In this document: positions 12,071 to 25,200 of the stretch, piece by piece
How the letters are laid out: every line of letters begins with the position of its first letter
Numbering within the stretch: the first letter of the stretch is position 1
Assembly (NCBI GenBank): GCA_013397115.1
Contig: VWZW01002569.1
Span: 1,350,766-1,414,765 of the forward strand
Length of the DNA: 64,000 nt
Source: Edolisoma coerulescens
Lineage: Eukaryota > Chordata > Aves > Passeriformes > Campephagidae
Direction: 5' to 3'
Made by a program: the position numbers and the translations under genes
Notes under the pieces: model-generated
Seen by the model: the letters and a program-made list of their open reading frames with translations, nothing else
Told to the model about the DNA's origin: nothing
Databases searched by the model: none

Positions 12071-15000
12071 GTCTTCATGCTTATTTTTTCTAACAGTTCC
12101 TCATGGTCACCAAGACATGTTTGAGAAAAAAGTTGTTCAAAACCTTGCTGTTTAATTTATCTTCTTCCAACTAAAATTCAAGTCAAAGTAACTGTTGCTG
12201 TTTTATTATTCACATTACTATAGCTTATCATATGTTATGGAAACAGTCTTCATTTTCGTTTGCATTCTTGACATATTTTATCTGATGTTTTTCCATTCGA
12301 TGAGATCAGAAACCTTTACCTGGAAGCACTGTCCTTTCTTCTGTTCTCCCATTTTTCTTCCCATAAACCCCCAAAGATCGAACAAAGAAGGGGTAGTGTG
12401 TTAAAAAGTTGCTGTGATATTTGGTGCTGACTTTTTCTATGTGCTCTGGATGGATATAAAGAGCATTATTTAGATGTGAACTTTTCTGAGTCTGTCATAG
12501 TTGATTTTTCCATGGATTGGTGTTACGAAACTTAAACGAATTTTAATGGCAGATTTTCCAGCATAGCTTAGTTGAACGTCTTGATATTAAATTTTAATCA
12601 TCTCAAATGAAGCTCTGTGTGGTGCAATGAAATTCAGCAGAAATATGCTGTGCTAATAAGCTGCAAAATATTAATACTGAGATGATTTTTTGTCTGTCTG
12701 GTATCAAATGGCTTCCCTGAGCCATAACATAAAATAAGATTTTAGCTATAAACTCAAAGCTCATCTGTTAAAAATAGCTGAGGAAAAGGAGGACGTCTGT
12801 GTGTTCAGTGTCACCAGGATGACTAAAGGTGACAAAGAGAAGCCGTGTCTGTAGCGGTTTAGGCTTTCATATACCTATGGGGAAGATAAATGGTCCTAAG
12901 ATGTATTTGGTGGTGTATACCCAAAGGAAATTAGGAAATATTCAACTTATATTTCATTCCATCTAAAATACAGGGTACTGTCCTGCACTTCAAGTTTAGT
13001 AAAATGAACTCAAACTGAAATGGAGGAGGCTTTCTGAGGTAAACAGAGAGTCTGCTTTAACAAAAAAAAGACAAAGTGAACTTGGCTGGTTTTGTCCAAA
13101 AATAATTAAATGTGAGAGAGGATGCTCTGGCTGCTCATGGATATGTCACTAGGACAAATAATGAAACCAGTACAAGTAAATTTATAGTAAAAGGCAATTT
13201 ACAAAACCAATGAGGTATAAACTAACCATGAAGGTTAGAAGGTTGAAAGTTATTTTACCATCAGCTGGATAAGTGAAATTATGGCTTAGGCTTCCCATAA
13301 TACTGCAAGAAAAAATGTATTTCAAATAGAAGTTGATCAGTTTGTGATGGGATATGACATAGGACATGTGGATATGCCCATGATTTGAGAAGGTCTGCTC
13401 ACTCCATGCTCCCTGACTTTAACTTCAAATAGGTGGTTTGTACATAACTTTATAAAGTAAAATAAAAATAAGTCTTCTAATTCTTTTGCTGTCTCTTCCA
13501 CAAGCCAACATAAACCCATAAGGATTAGATAATATCTTGCATTGTTTATTATTGCAGTGATTTCTATAGCTCAACTAAGGTTGGGTCTCCCATGAGTAAA
13601 TAGAAGGTGATTAAAGAATTGCAATAAACAATTTATCACTAATTAAAGTAAGTCAACTGTTAAATTAATTTAGAAAATTGCCATTGTGTTTTCACTCTTA
13701 AGAGTTCTTAATAATTATTTTTCACAGATCAATTTTTGCATTTCAATAGTGAAAGAATTAACTACAAGTGTATATAATTATTTTCCTGTATTTTACCCTT
13801 CCTGATAAACACTGTCACTTCTGCTTACAAAGCTGTTTCAAATATCGGATTCAAGGAGCTCTCAAACACTCAGATAGCACTGAATACCTTCCCCAGCAAA
13901 TGCTACATTTTAACAGATCGAGGACAGAGACTGCTGGAATAAACGTGATAAGTGGCCAGGAAGTGGCTCATAGGTTAGCGTGATGTCTTTTGCACGGTCT
14001 GATGATTTTTTTAACAGTTTTTCAAAATTCATAACAGTTTTTCCCACTGCATTCTTTTCAGGTACGTTGGGTGATGTGATATGAACACTGAACTAGTAAT
14101 TTTTCGGTTCCGTGCTTTGTTGTGAATCTGATAATTGTACCATTTGTTATCATCACGGACGAGTATTCATATCTGTTGGGCCATCCCTGTGCACATTGGT
14201 ATGCTCTCCACATTGCCCTGCAGAAATGCAGAGCTGTGAACAGATAAGGGAAAGCCATAGCATTTGCCACACCAGCGTGTGATTATTTGGCTACTTTGAT
14301 GTTCTCGCACATGATAGTTCATCCTTTGGCTTCAAAGGGATCCCACTGAACTGCAACTGCAGCAGAGGCCTACAGGAATCTCGCTGTTTGTAGAAAACAA
14401 TCACACCTTTTTCTGTGGTTCCTCTAATCTTGCCATGTTTCAACTACATAAACCATATTGCACAGAAATCTTTGCTGGCTCACCTGAATGCTTAGGTCAA
14501 GGTTATTCGTGACTAGTGGCTTTTCTAGAGCCGTGTCTTATAAGGCTCTGCAGTCTGTGCTTCACTTTCTGAGTGTTTGAAAGTCTGCTTAAAATATGAC
14601 AGTGATAAGTTTGGATAATATTAGTGCTTTACCTGCTGTTTCCATAAGTAGAGTGATATTGAGTAAAGTACCTTTTAAAAATGTTTTTCTTCTTGATTCC
14701 TTCATTTTTTTGAAAATCTTTGCTGAGGTACAAATTGCTTTCACAGGTTTTTTGATACATTTTTGAAAACAATCCTACATTCAAGTAGTATGAAATAATT
14801 GCTTTGAGTCGCATTTTATGCAGCCACAATGCAAATTCTGCTTATGTTAATAAATATATATATTAAAATATCAAAACCAGGTTGATTAGAGCTAAAGAAT
14901 GTAATAATTTGGAACAATGCAAGTCAAGCATCTTAAAGGGTTTGTTTTCAGTTAGAAATTTAGGTCTCTTAAAAAGCATTGCCAAGCTGTAACAAGTCTT

Positions 15001-18000
15001 TTATTCCACAAAAACAAAATTATGTGGAAAGTGAATATTGCCCTCCAGCAGAATTAAATTCCGCGTTCCCCAAATGTCTTTAAATTGTTCTCTGTTCTCT
15101 CTGGCTCAGGATTCCCTTTCTTTTTCATTAACTTAGCTGAGGCAACAGCAAAGATGTCTTTAGAGAAAAAGAATGGAGTTTTTAAAAATAGGAAATACTA
15201 GATTTACCTTTTTTGTCATGGCTTTCAGAACAGTTTATCAGAGAATGGGTGTCAGAGAGCCCGAAGTCTTTCCACTTCACCTGTTCTCTTTGGGAAGGTT
15301 ATCCTAAAACAGAAACGAAGGCTGAGTATGGTGGTCTGTCCCCCACACAGACTGTTTGGATGTGTCTTACAGATAGCTGTGCCTATCAACAAGGAGCAAA
15401 AGACTGCGCTCTCACTGTGAAGTCCAGAAACTTCGGAGATATGTTATCAGACAGATACTGAAGCCTTTGGGTAGAGACAGCTGAAATGCTGCCTGGATAA
15501 TATCAGGAGGATCTCTGCTTAGGAGATGCCAATAAACTTGCAGTTTATGCATTTAAATATTTATCCAAGGAGACATAGAAAGAAACAAAGGAATTCTCCA
15601 GAGGTGTCCTGAGCAACTCTCCACCCCCTTGGTTACCATGCAGGATAACCACTGTAGTCCCCCTTTCTCATCAGAGGACAGGAAGATGTAACCTGGCCAC
15701 ACAGGCTTTCTACATCTCAAGATAACCAGCTCATGGAGAAGTAGCCTGTAGCTTGAGCTTCTTGCTGGTAGCTCATCAAGCTGTGCCATAGCTCACTGAG
15801 AAATTATAAGTTTGACTCAGGAGGGAGTGAGTGTGGGGTCAGGCCCTGTCACACAGGAGGTCAGAAAGTTAGGCTATACTGGTGCTGATCTGAGCATTCC
15901 TGTGTCGTCTTCCCACCTCACAGTAGGTGATGTCTTTTTGAGCTTTTTAGAAAGATTTTGAGGTAATTTATACCTAGAATATAATCATCCCACCTTAATT
16001 CAGGCCAAGACTAGTATCATTTTTCAGGCTTGCTGGACAGGGGATGATGTCTCCCTGCTCTTAAGGGCAGCAGCACCTTGTGCCACTGCTCTGTGCCTGC
16101 CACCTGTGGAGAGCTGCTGCCAGTAGCTGAGAACGAGATATATTTCTCAGGAAAGCAGTAGCTGATGATTTGCTGTAAACACAAACCTCCTAAAAGAAGA
16201 TTTTTTCTGGAGAGCATGGAGACTGGGAGGAGAGGATAAGGGAAGATGTGGGAACTGAAGAGAGTGTGTATGAAAGATGACTGGATGGGGATTATTTCCT
16301 CCTTTGATGATTTTGGAAGCTGAGCAAAGGAAAATACTTAGTTTTCCTCATCCGTGAAAGCGGTCGGACAAGCAAAATGCAACAGTGGAGTGCAGAGTGG
16401 AGTGGTCCCTTGGGAGAGTACCATAATGTTTTTGAGACGCTCATATTTGGATTTAGATAGTATTTCTAATCCAAACATTCATTTGTATATTAAAGCTGTT
16501 TCAGAGCCCAAGTGGCATCTGGATACTTGCCTTTCTGCATCCACTAGCTACCACCACCATTGTAGTGCAGATGGCAGTATGTCTGCCTTGGGGTATAACT
16601 TATAATAGGGAGTGAAGGTCTGCAGTTGCCAGAAATTGAATTACCAACAGCCAAAGGTCTGAAAAAGTGGAAAAATTAAATAGAGATAAATCACAGAGAG
16701 CTGATGGCTGCCATCCAAGCTGTCTGAAAGAACCAAACAACAAAGCAGCCAAGCTGCTAACCCAAATATATAATTTACCATTAAATTAGCACTCTACCTA
16801 CCTATTAGAAATGTGCTGTTCCAGAGCTTTATACGTGGCTAACCAAATTTACTCTGGCCCCCCAAAATAATAGCTGAGGAAGCCTGTGTCACTCCTATGA
16901 AGTAACCAGAGGAAGCACAAGTGACGCCAGGGCTGGGTGGTTGCTCCAAGTCTCACAGCAGCCCCACTCCCCATTTTTCCCAGCCAGAGCTGACATGGTG
17001 GGCATCACCTCATCCAAGCTGCCTTTTCCTGGACAGGAGGGGGAGGGCAGGAAGGAGACCCAGCACCCTTCCCAGCACCAGGGTGGGTTGTACAATGCCT
17101 CCTGTGGCACTGGAGGCCAAATTCAGCCTTTTACAGATATAAAGCTGAACTGTAAATACAGGCTTATGGAGGCACTATGGTGGGTGAGAATCTTCTAAAA
17201 GCAGGCAGTGTGGGTTTTATATGTTATGACTTGCAACACTAAAATTTTGCATCACAGACTTTTGATCTTGCAGCACTATTAATCTGGAGCTCTGCAGCAA
17301 TTCAAAATGTATTCAAACAGTACCATTCAGATCCAGACCTGCTGTAAAAGGCTGTCTGCTAGAATCACCTGCTCAAATGAATTAAAGGTATTATCTGATT
17401 TTTTTCCCTATATGTGTGTGTGGGGTTATCTTCCCCAAAAATGCTAGTTTGTCACTATGCAGAAATCCGAAACCTTTATGTTCTCAGATCCAGTATCCTG
17501 CCAGGTGCAGATTTCCACTCCCCTTCTTCATAGTGTCAGGATCACAGTTATCACTGAATTAGAAAGAGTAGTCCATGGTGAGGAGAATTTCTAGCTTTTT
17601 CATTAAGTAAATGCCAATAATACATCAGAAAGTGTAGGAAGAATAATTTCATACATTATTAATTCACTGCAGAGGATGCAAGATTTAAAAGAGATTTGTT
17701 TTTCTGTGTTTATTTTTCTTAGGTTAGAGAACGGGGAAAAAATCTGTTTTAACTGTATTGAGTTATGCTCAGGAATAAGCAGACTAATGAGAATCTGGTG
17801 TTTCCCTCACCTCTCTTCAAGGCTTTTCCCTGAAGGGTGTTCACCAAAGGAAAAAACAATGCTGTTACTTTTGCCTTTTAAAAGATGGACCATTCTGATG
17901 CTGGTCTCCTCCCTGCTAAGGAGAGAGCAAGTGTACATAGAAACAGATTCATGCACTTCTTATGCATTTAACTGTGCTGTACATTTCTTTGCACTAATTC

Positions 18001-19499
18001 AGCAAGCTTGGCTGCCTTCACTGTAGTACGACTGACATGTTAATCCTTGTGTCCCTTCTGCATGTAAGAAATTTAGATCTGGAGAAATATCTCACCAACA
18101 CTTTTTAAAAAATTATTTTAGCTAATGAAGTATCTCCAGAAAGTCCAGAGATTGAATGGGAATGTAAAGCCTTACCTATATAGGTAGTTCTTTCTCTAAA
18201 GCTGGTTTAAAGGACAGTGGCAAAAGACTGTCATGCACAAGTTGGATTTTTGAAAAGGAGAAAGACTTAAGCATCCTCTTTTTTTTCACCTGGTACCTCC
18301 CCCAACATGCACCTTTAGAAAAAATTGTTTTGTTTTTCTTGAAAAAAAAAGGGGCGTATGGGCAGTTAAAAGTATCTGTGTATTTCCTAAATAGTTCCCA
18401 AGTGAGTATACCTTTTCCAGCTGGACATTGCCTTCCCAGGGTTATTTTTTCTACCAAAAGGAAGAATTTTCACAAAATGTCTAATGAAAATACTTATCAG
18501 CATGAGCCAATACTGAACAATACACAGGATGCATATTCGTAAAGGCAAGAATTATGCAGATGTCCAAAAGTCAATTTGCCTTCAAGAAGAATGAAAATCC
18601 CAGAAGCACTGAATATTGAGATGGATCAGAAGAACCCTGTGGCTCCTTGCTCAGCAGCTCTGGCTGACATTGCCTGAAATTCCAGGTCAGCATTAGCAGT
18701 GAAATGCTGTGAACGATAATTGCTTTAAAGCCTCATCACTGACTAGGGACACCACATTAGAGTGATCATGTTAAAAGTTCTGGAGGACTAACAAGGGAGG
18801 TGAGATGAGAAAAGTAACAAAGCAACAAAACAGGATGGGGTGAAGGGAGAGATCTAAAGTTTCCTAAAGATGAATCCATCTCAAAGAAAAAAAAAAACAA
18901 AGCCTTTTTTATATGAATACATTCCTAAAAATAATAAGAAATACCTATTTGTATAGAAGTAAAAGGAGAAAGGAGGTGGGATCCAGTGTTCAGGGCAGCC
19001 TGTGAAGCAGCAATCAAGAGACTGGTTCTATTCTTAGCATTTTATTCTTCTGCACTTCTTTTTCCTGTCACTTTGCTAGCCTGAAAGATCTCTGCAGCAG
19101 ATTAGTAGCTGTGAGAGCTGTGTGATTTATAAAGCAGCAGCAAAGCTGCCAGTTCTCACCTGGGATGCATAGCTATACTGTCATTATTGTAAAAATCATA
19201 ATATCTTGCAGTTTGCTTAAGCTCAGTCTCAGTTACATGCACGTACATACACAATTTCACCAAAACCAGCCACTACAATTGTCTTTACCTTCTTCGACTC
19301 TCGGGATGTGTTTGTCAATTAGAGTGTGCAACAGTACCTTAAATTTTCTGTTGAGAAGTCAGTTATTTCAGAGGCATTCACAATAAGGGAAGAATTTAAA
19401 CACTCCCTGCAAGACTTCTTATCTTTTTCCAGGGTGAATTTTCTTTGTGTTACAGCTATCTATGAACCTTTGGCAAGATTCTTCTGGAAGTTCTCACTC

Positions 19500-19516
19500 T
19501 TTTTTTTTTTTTTTTT
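19500..19516 (+). repeat. T17 homopolymer
   Basis: Seventeen consecutive T followed by CCCC. Confidence 0.9.
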
Positions 19517-20128
19517 CCCCAAGTCTTTAGTATGGTGAATAAGACTGAGTCATCCACACATGTTCCCGGTTCTCTGATTTTTTCACTTCTTTTCTGTTTG
19601 TTCATTATTAGTTGAAACTGAACACTAGGATTCAAATCACCTAACTTTTAAGGTTCATAATGCAGGGGTTTTAATCTGAGTCAGTGTCCCCAAGCTCCTT
19701 TTGCAGTCTGTGGAGAGGAATAAATAGTTGTTAAGACATGATTCATCTCATCTTAAACTAGATTTGTGAAACAGGTCAGATGAATCATATCTTAGAAGCC
19801 CTCTACAGATCTAAGCTTGCTTAAGCATGAAAGAGAAACAGTCTTGTGTCAGATCTGAAGAAAAGGAAAAAGTAAGCCTATGTATCTTGATTCTTGGAGG
19901 AGTGGGAAAGGACGACAGCATTGCCATGCAAGGTTATTTATATTCCCTTGCCATAACCCAGGTATGGGTTGGCATGAACCAGGAGAAGCGGTTGCACCAG
20001 CAGACTTGTGTGGGTGGAATGAAGAGGGGCAAGGATGTGAAGGGAGAGCAGCCACACCACTGGGTGAAACCAGGTGAGCTGTGACTAACCTGGCCCTAAA
20101 TCTGAATGGATAGCCCCGGCCTTTTGCA

Positions 20129-20190
20129 GCTCCTCCAGCCCTGCTACCTGCTCCTGCTACCTCCCCTCCCAGCTCTGCTGCCTCTGCTGC
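20129..20190 (+). repeat. CTGCTACCT/CTGCT-type imperfect repeat
   Basis: CCTGCTACCTGCTCCTGCTA and later CTCTGCTGCCTCTGCTGCC form an irregular CTG/CTC-rich repeat. Translations across it are compositionally biased and were not called. Confidence 0.6.
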
Positions 20191-21454
20191 CACAGGGAAG
20201 CAGTGACTTGATTATCCATGCAAATAATATGTCCAAATAAAGAGAAAAAAAAGGAAAAAAAATGGATTGAAGCTGGATCTGAGAGCCCCTCAAGCTTGCC
20301 TCATGAGCACTAAGACTGACATGAGAGGGAAAATCAGAAAACCTCTGGGGAAAAGGAAGGTAGTCTTTGTCGAAGTATGTTTTATGGATAGTTCTCATGT
20401 CTAGAGCAAAAGATGTTGTCTTCTGGACAACTCAAAGTTGTTCTTGCCTGGAGCTTGGAAATATTATTCCCTCCTTTGTTTTATTTTCTTTGACTCTGCA
20501 AGGTTCCTATCCTTGAAGTACTACAAAGCAGAGACATTATCAGCCTCTCTGTGTTACCTGAGAGGGTGGGAAGTAGAATATTTGCTGAGGTGTTTTTGCG
20601 GTAATACCAAAGCTCATTACAAACATGCTTCTTCACACCAGAGGTTTTTATTTTCGTGGTTTTGAAATGGTAAGCAAATATTCTCAGAAAATGTATGTTC
20701 TTTTCAGGAAGTGTAGCCAATGGGAGATCTGTTTTGCCATCACATAATGATTCTCTGTATTAAAGTCTGGCCAGGAATCAAAATTTGATATCTTGTATGA
20801 AATATCTAGACAGTGTACCAACAAAAGCTCTCCTAGAAGTGATTTATTTCAGATCTCCAAGTATATACTTGATATTGGCTTAAGGAAAGAAGCTCCTGCA
20901 TGGCAGACTAGGACATGCTGGTCGCATTCTGAATTTTGACTGAAACATTTGATTCTTAAATATAGAACAGCAAAATTTACAAGACTGTAGGTTACAAGTC
21001 AGTTCACATCTCTTGACAATTACATCCATGACAGAAGCCAGACCTGCACCAACAATGACCAAGTGGCCCAGTTCAGTCCTGGGCCACTGTGGGAACTGGG
21101 GTATTATCAGTGCTAAGCCATTTCAGAAGTAGACTAATTGGATTTGGAGGTTCATTATTGTAGCAACTAAAACAAAAAGTCAGTTCTACGAACATTATGG
21201 CTCTATGAATGCCTGTAATTAAGGCAGCCCAGTTTTAGCAAACCCCTCACTTTCTGAACAGCCTGTTTTTCATTGAAGCTCATGTTGATTCTCTCTCCAA
21301 AATGTATATATTGGGAATGTGAGGGCTTCTTTCACAGTAAAATTTAAATAAATTAGGGAGGCTGAGTGAAGCAAGATTTAGGGGTGTACAGATACGAGTA
21401 AGGTATCTAATTTGAAACGGAATTGAATTTGGCTAGCTTGGAGAAAATGTTTTG

Positions 21455-21469
21455 AATAAATAAATAAAT
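21455..21469 (+). repeat. (AATA)n microsatellite
   Basis: Nearly four perfect AATA units. Confidence 0.8.
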
Positions 21470-22201
21470 TTAAATTTCTTGTGAAAAGTAAGCTGTTAAT
21501 ATAGAAAAAAAAATCTGCAAGTTAAGACAGAAACAGCTCAAGATGAGTGCTGGTGCTTGTTTTAGTCAGGATACTCATAAAATATTCTGAAGGAGAAGAC
21601 TACCAGCAAAAGGTCTCTGGCCCTTTTTTTTGCCATCTCTCTTTCATATGCTTGTATGTGTCCTTGATCATCAAATTATACAAGTGAATTGATATTTTAA
21701 CTTTGAAGCTATGCAACCCAAGGTGCATTGGGAATGTGCAAATCCAGAACTGAGAAACTGGAAACAAATGACAGCTCCATATACTTTGCAAAACGACACC
21801 AGTTTAAGTCAGTTGAGGACTCAGCATAATTTCTAGGAAGAATCATGCTCCTAGCTTGCTCTGAAGCACATTTTCATTTTGTCATCTTGTATAAGCCTTG
21901 CTGACTTTTATCTTCATTAATAGCTTGACTCTGTATTACCTCCAAAAAGCTCTTTACTTGAGTTTCAGTCCTGACAGAAAGTGTCGATAGAGAACACTGT
22001 GATGTGTGTGTCGCATATGTGCCATATATTTTTAGGTTTTAAATGAGATATAAGTCACAGTGTGGAATTAAGCCATTCTAAGGAGTAAATGTCACCTGAG
22101 AAGAAAAAGAAACATATTTACAATTCACAAAATACAGACGTGAAATTTGATATAAAAATCTGTTCACCAAGGAGCAAGAGGAAAATATGTCTAAAAGTAT
22201 A

Positions 22202-22268
22202 CAGAATCATAGAATAGTTTGGGTGGGAAGGGACCCTTAAAGATCATCTAGTCCAATCCCCCTGCAAC
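22202..22268 (-). mobile_element. CR1 LINE 3'-end fragment (antisense)
   Basis: The + strand reads AGAATCATAGAATAGTTTGG followed by GTGGGAAGGGACC, CTTAAAGATCATCTAGTCC and AATCCCCCTGCA. This is the reverse complement of the familiar 3' end of avian CR1 retrotransposons, which ends in ATTCTATGATTCT. About 67 bp are recognisable; the 5' part is missing or too diverged, as expected for 5'-truncated CR1 copies. It is not coding. Confidence 0.88.
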
Positions 22269-25200
22269 GAGGGTAATAATAGTAAAGAAGGTATTCTAAA
22301 CCATCTTCTCTTCTGTCCATAAATGATGAATCTTCAGAAGCTCTTCTGTCCCTGCGAAGCAAAGGGATTTTACCCAGGCCTGTCCTTTTGGTTTTGATCC
22401 TTCCAGAGGGAAGAAAGCATGCTTAGCCGTAAACAGGATGAGGGCTGCCTTCCTCAATCCTCAGAAACAGATATGAGAAGTATGTTCACTGCAACACTTT
22501 TCTTTTCTTTTGCATGTCAGTCTCAGACTGAAATTAATGTGGCCATGGCACTTTCCCACCATTTCTTCACTGGGCTCTAAATGGTCCTGTGAAGAGCCAA
22601 AGTCATGTTTCCTTCCAACTTATGTGAAGACAAACCCATAGATACTCAAAATGGTGACAGAAGGAGTTCCCAAAACAGTTCTCCAGAGAGGTGAAAACAA
22701 AGTCTTCCCGTAGCAACAGGGGAGGATATCAGAGGACTTTGTCTCTCTATGGTCAGAAACCTGGGTGATGAGCACCTGAACTCATGACGAGGAAGCATGT
22801 GAGGAAATTTTATATGTATCTATTATCATATATTTGCTATTCTAAAAAAGCTAAGCCTCCCCGGTGAACAATCTGAAGGAAATTTTACCCACGGGAAGCA
22901 GTGATAACCTTTCTCACCCTGAGAGTTGGCTGTGGATCCCACTGCTCGTGTCCTGCTGCCATCACCTCCCAAGGTTACTCTTCTGACAAGATGATGGCAG
23001 CTTATTTCTTTTCAAGCTCTGGCCCCACTGAACAGAAAATGTCAGATAATATACAGCAAAGCACTGCTTGCATGTTTGAAAAACCCAGAGCATGCCATGT
23101 CTGTATGAACTGCGCTAAAATGGTAGCATATTTAAATTACATCCCACCTGGTGTTGCAATCAGCAGAGTCACACATGGGCATTTGTGTTGCTTTAGATGG
23201 ACTCCCTCCCTTTGGTACTGCTGTTAGGTCCCAGTACTCTGGCAATGTGCTTTGTGAAGCTGTTCAGGGGTCTCTCCTGTGATGAGCTGACATTTTAGCA
23301 GTAATGGGAGCTGCTGGTAGTGATGGAACTGGAACACTGTTTTTTCCTTACATTCTGTCCATTTTGATTAACCAGCACACAAGAGTTACTGGGGTGTTTC
23401 TTGAAATGTAACAAGTTAAAGGACTACTGTACTACGCCACACATTTCTCTTGTAGAAACTGAAAGTAGCTAAGGCAGACTGTTCAGTTTCTGAAAACCAG
23501 TTCCTTTTTTTTGAATTTTACTCTTCCACCTCTGAGAAAGAAAACAGCTCCCAGGTGAAGACGTTTTTCTCCATTTCTCTTAGTACAGTGGGGTATACCT
23601 ATATGGTTAAGAAATGGCACCCCAAAGTGCTCTTTGAACAGAAAAAGTTCAAACTTTCATGAAGAAGCAAAACCAAAAAAGCATGAATTTCTAATATTTG
23701 CCTAATGTGATTTCTCTTTATGATGTAACACTGATGCAGAGCTCTTGTTTCCCTGAACTGGCTGGAGGATGACACACAGAGGCTGTTTATGAAGGCTGAC
23801 ATTAGGCACAGGAAGTTCATCTCTTTATATTGCCTTTAAAGTTAGAGGTGCTGAATGGATGACTCAGAGAAGAAGCAGCTGAATTTAGGTGCTCTTGCTT
23901 GCCTGCTGAAAGGCTGTAGGCAAACTAGGCTGCCTTAAATTGCAAGTGTATCTTTTAATATAAAAAATACACAAATGGTATATCTTTGAATTTGCTCACT
24001 ATTTTGATCTGTGCCACTGCACTCACACACTTTGTCAGATGGATGTCTTCCATTTGTCTCCTCCTTCAGTGGTCTATCACGAGCATCAGCTTGAACAGTA
24101 AATCTCTGCTAGAGTTACCCATGCTTTATTATTTTTGTTAATAATCTGTGAGAGATCAGTGGTCTGAAAAAGGGCCATGAAATTATTCAGACTAATAAAA
24201 GACAGAGAATAATACTGGGGAGAACTTATAAAATGCCCAGCAGGCCACAGCCATGGTCCAAGGTCACATGTTTATAATAATTTGAAGGATTAGGAGCCAA
24301 AATTCTGCAAATTGTCACCATAACCACAACTGGAATTAAGGGTTGACCAGTGTCATGGGTACAATGGCACATACTAGGATTTTCTGTGCGTTAATCTGTT
24401 TAATATTTTATCCCTGTGAATCTTGGCTGCTAATGCAGAATGGAGGAGGTTATAGAGTGCTTGTGGTGCAGAGGCCAGAGAGGTCATCAAGTGCATGAAG
24501 GCAGGAGCACGGCATAAATAGGAGACACTGTGCTTGCTGCATTTATGTTGGCTCTCATTGTGCTCAGTATGCAGTTGGTTGGTACACGCCTTATTTACCT
24601 GAAGGATTTGGTTTGGTTTTGTCTACCGAGAAGTCCTTTTAAAGTAAGCGTTTTATGGTCCTGAATAGCACACAGCGTTCTGTCATCATGCATGTCTGAG
24701 CACAACTTGCATGGCAGCCCTTGTGAGGGTTCCAGACAATGTAGGAAAATTCTGTTAGCGGGAGTTATGTTTTGGAGATGGGGACTTGTGTGCTGCTGCA
24801 CACACCCAGCTGGCAGAATGATAAACCACAAGTCTGTGTTAGCAGTGTAGAACCACTTTTGCATTTCCCACTCACAGCAAGGACAGCGTGATGAAAAAAA
24901 GGCAAGTAGACTCCAGTCAGTACTGCTTTATGTCTTCTCCTCCTCCCAGCTCATGCTGTTTCTTTCCTGAGGTTTGCTCCACTTCATTTTCACCTGCCAC
25001 CTTGCTGACAGAGCTTCCCTAGCTCTGCAGTGCAGCATCTAGCAGATGGTAGGTTTTTAACTCATCAAGGGTCCTGTCTGATAAACATCCTCATGGCATC
25101 GTCCAGATTCTCAGAATCATGCACAGTTGTTTATGAGCAGGACAGCATTTCTTCTAGCTGCTGTGCAGATGCCAAATTATAACCCCACGTGGAGATACAG

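Noticed and set aside
15848..15864. GTCACACAGGAGGTCAG, considered as a possible VTGG-coding exon of DHRSX
   Set aside because: No reading frame continues into a GxxxGIG-type motif, and there are no matching splice sites around it.
19628..19640. GATTCAAATC, resembling a tRNA T-loop
   Set aside because: No acceptor stem, D-arm or anticodon arm can be placed around it.
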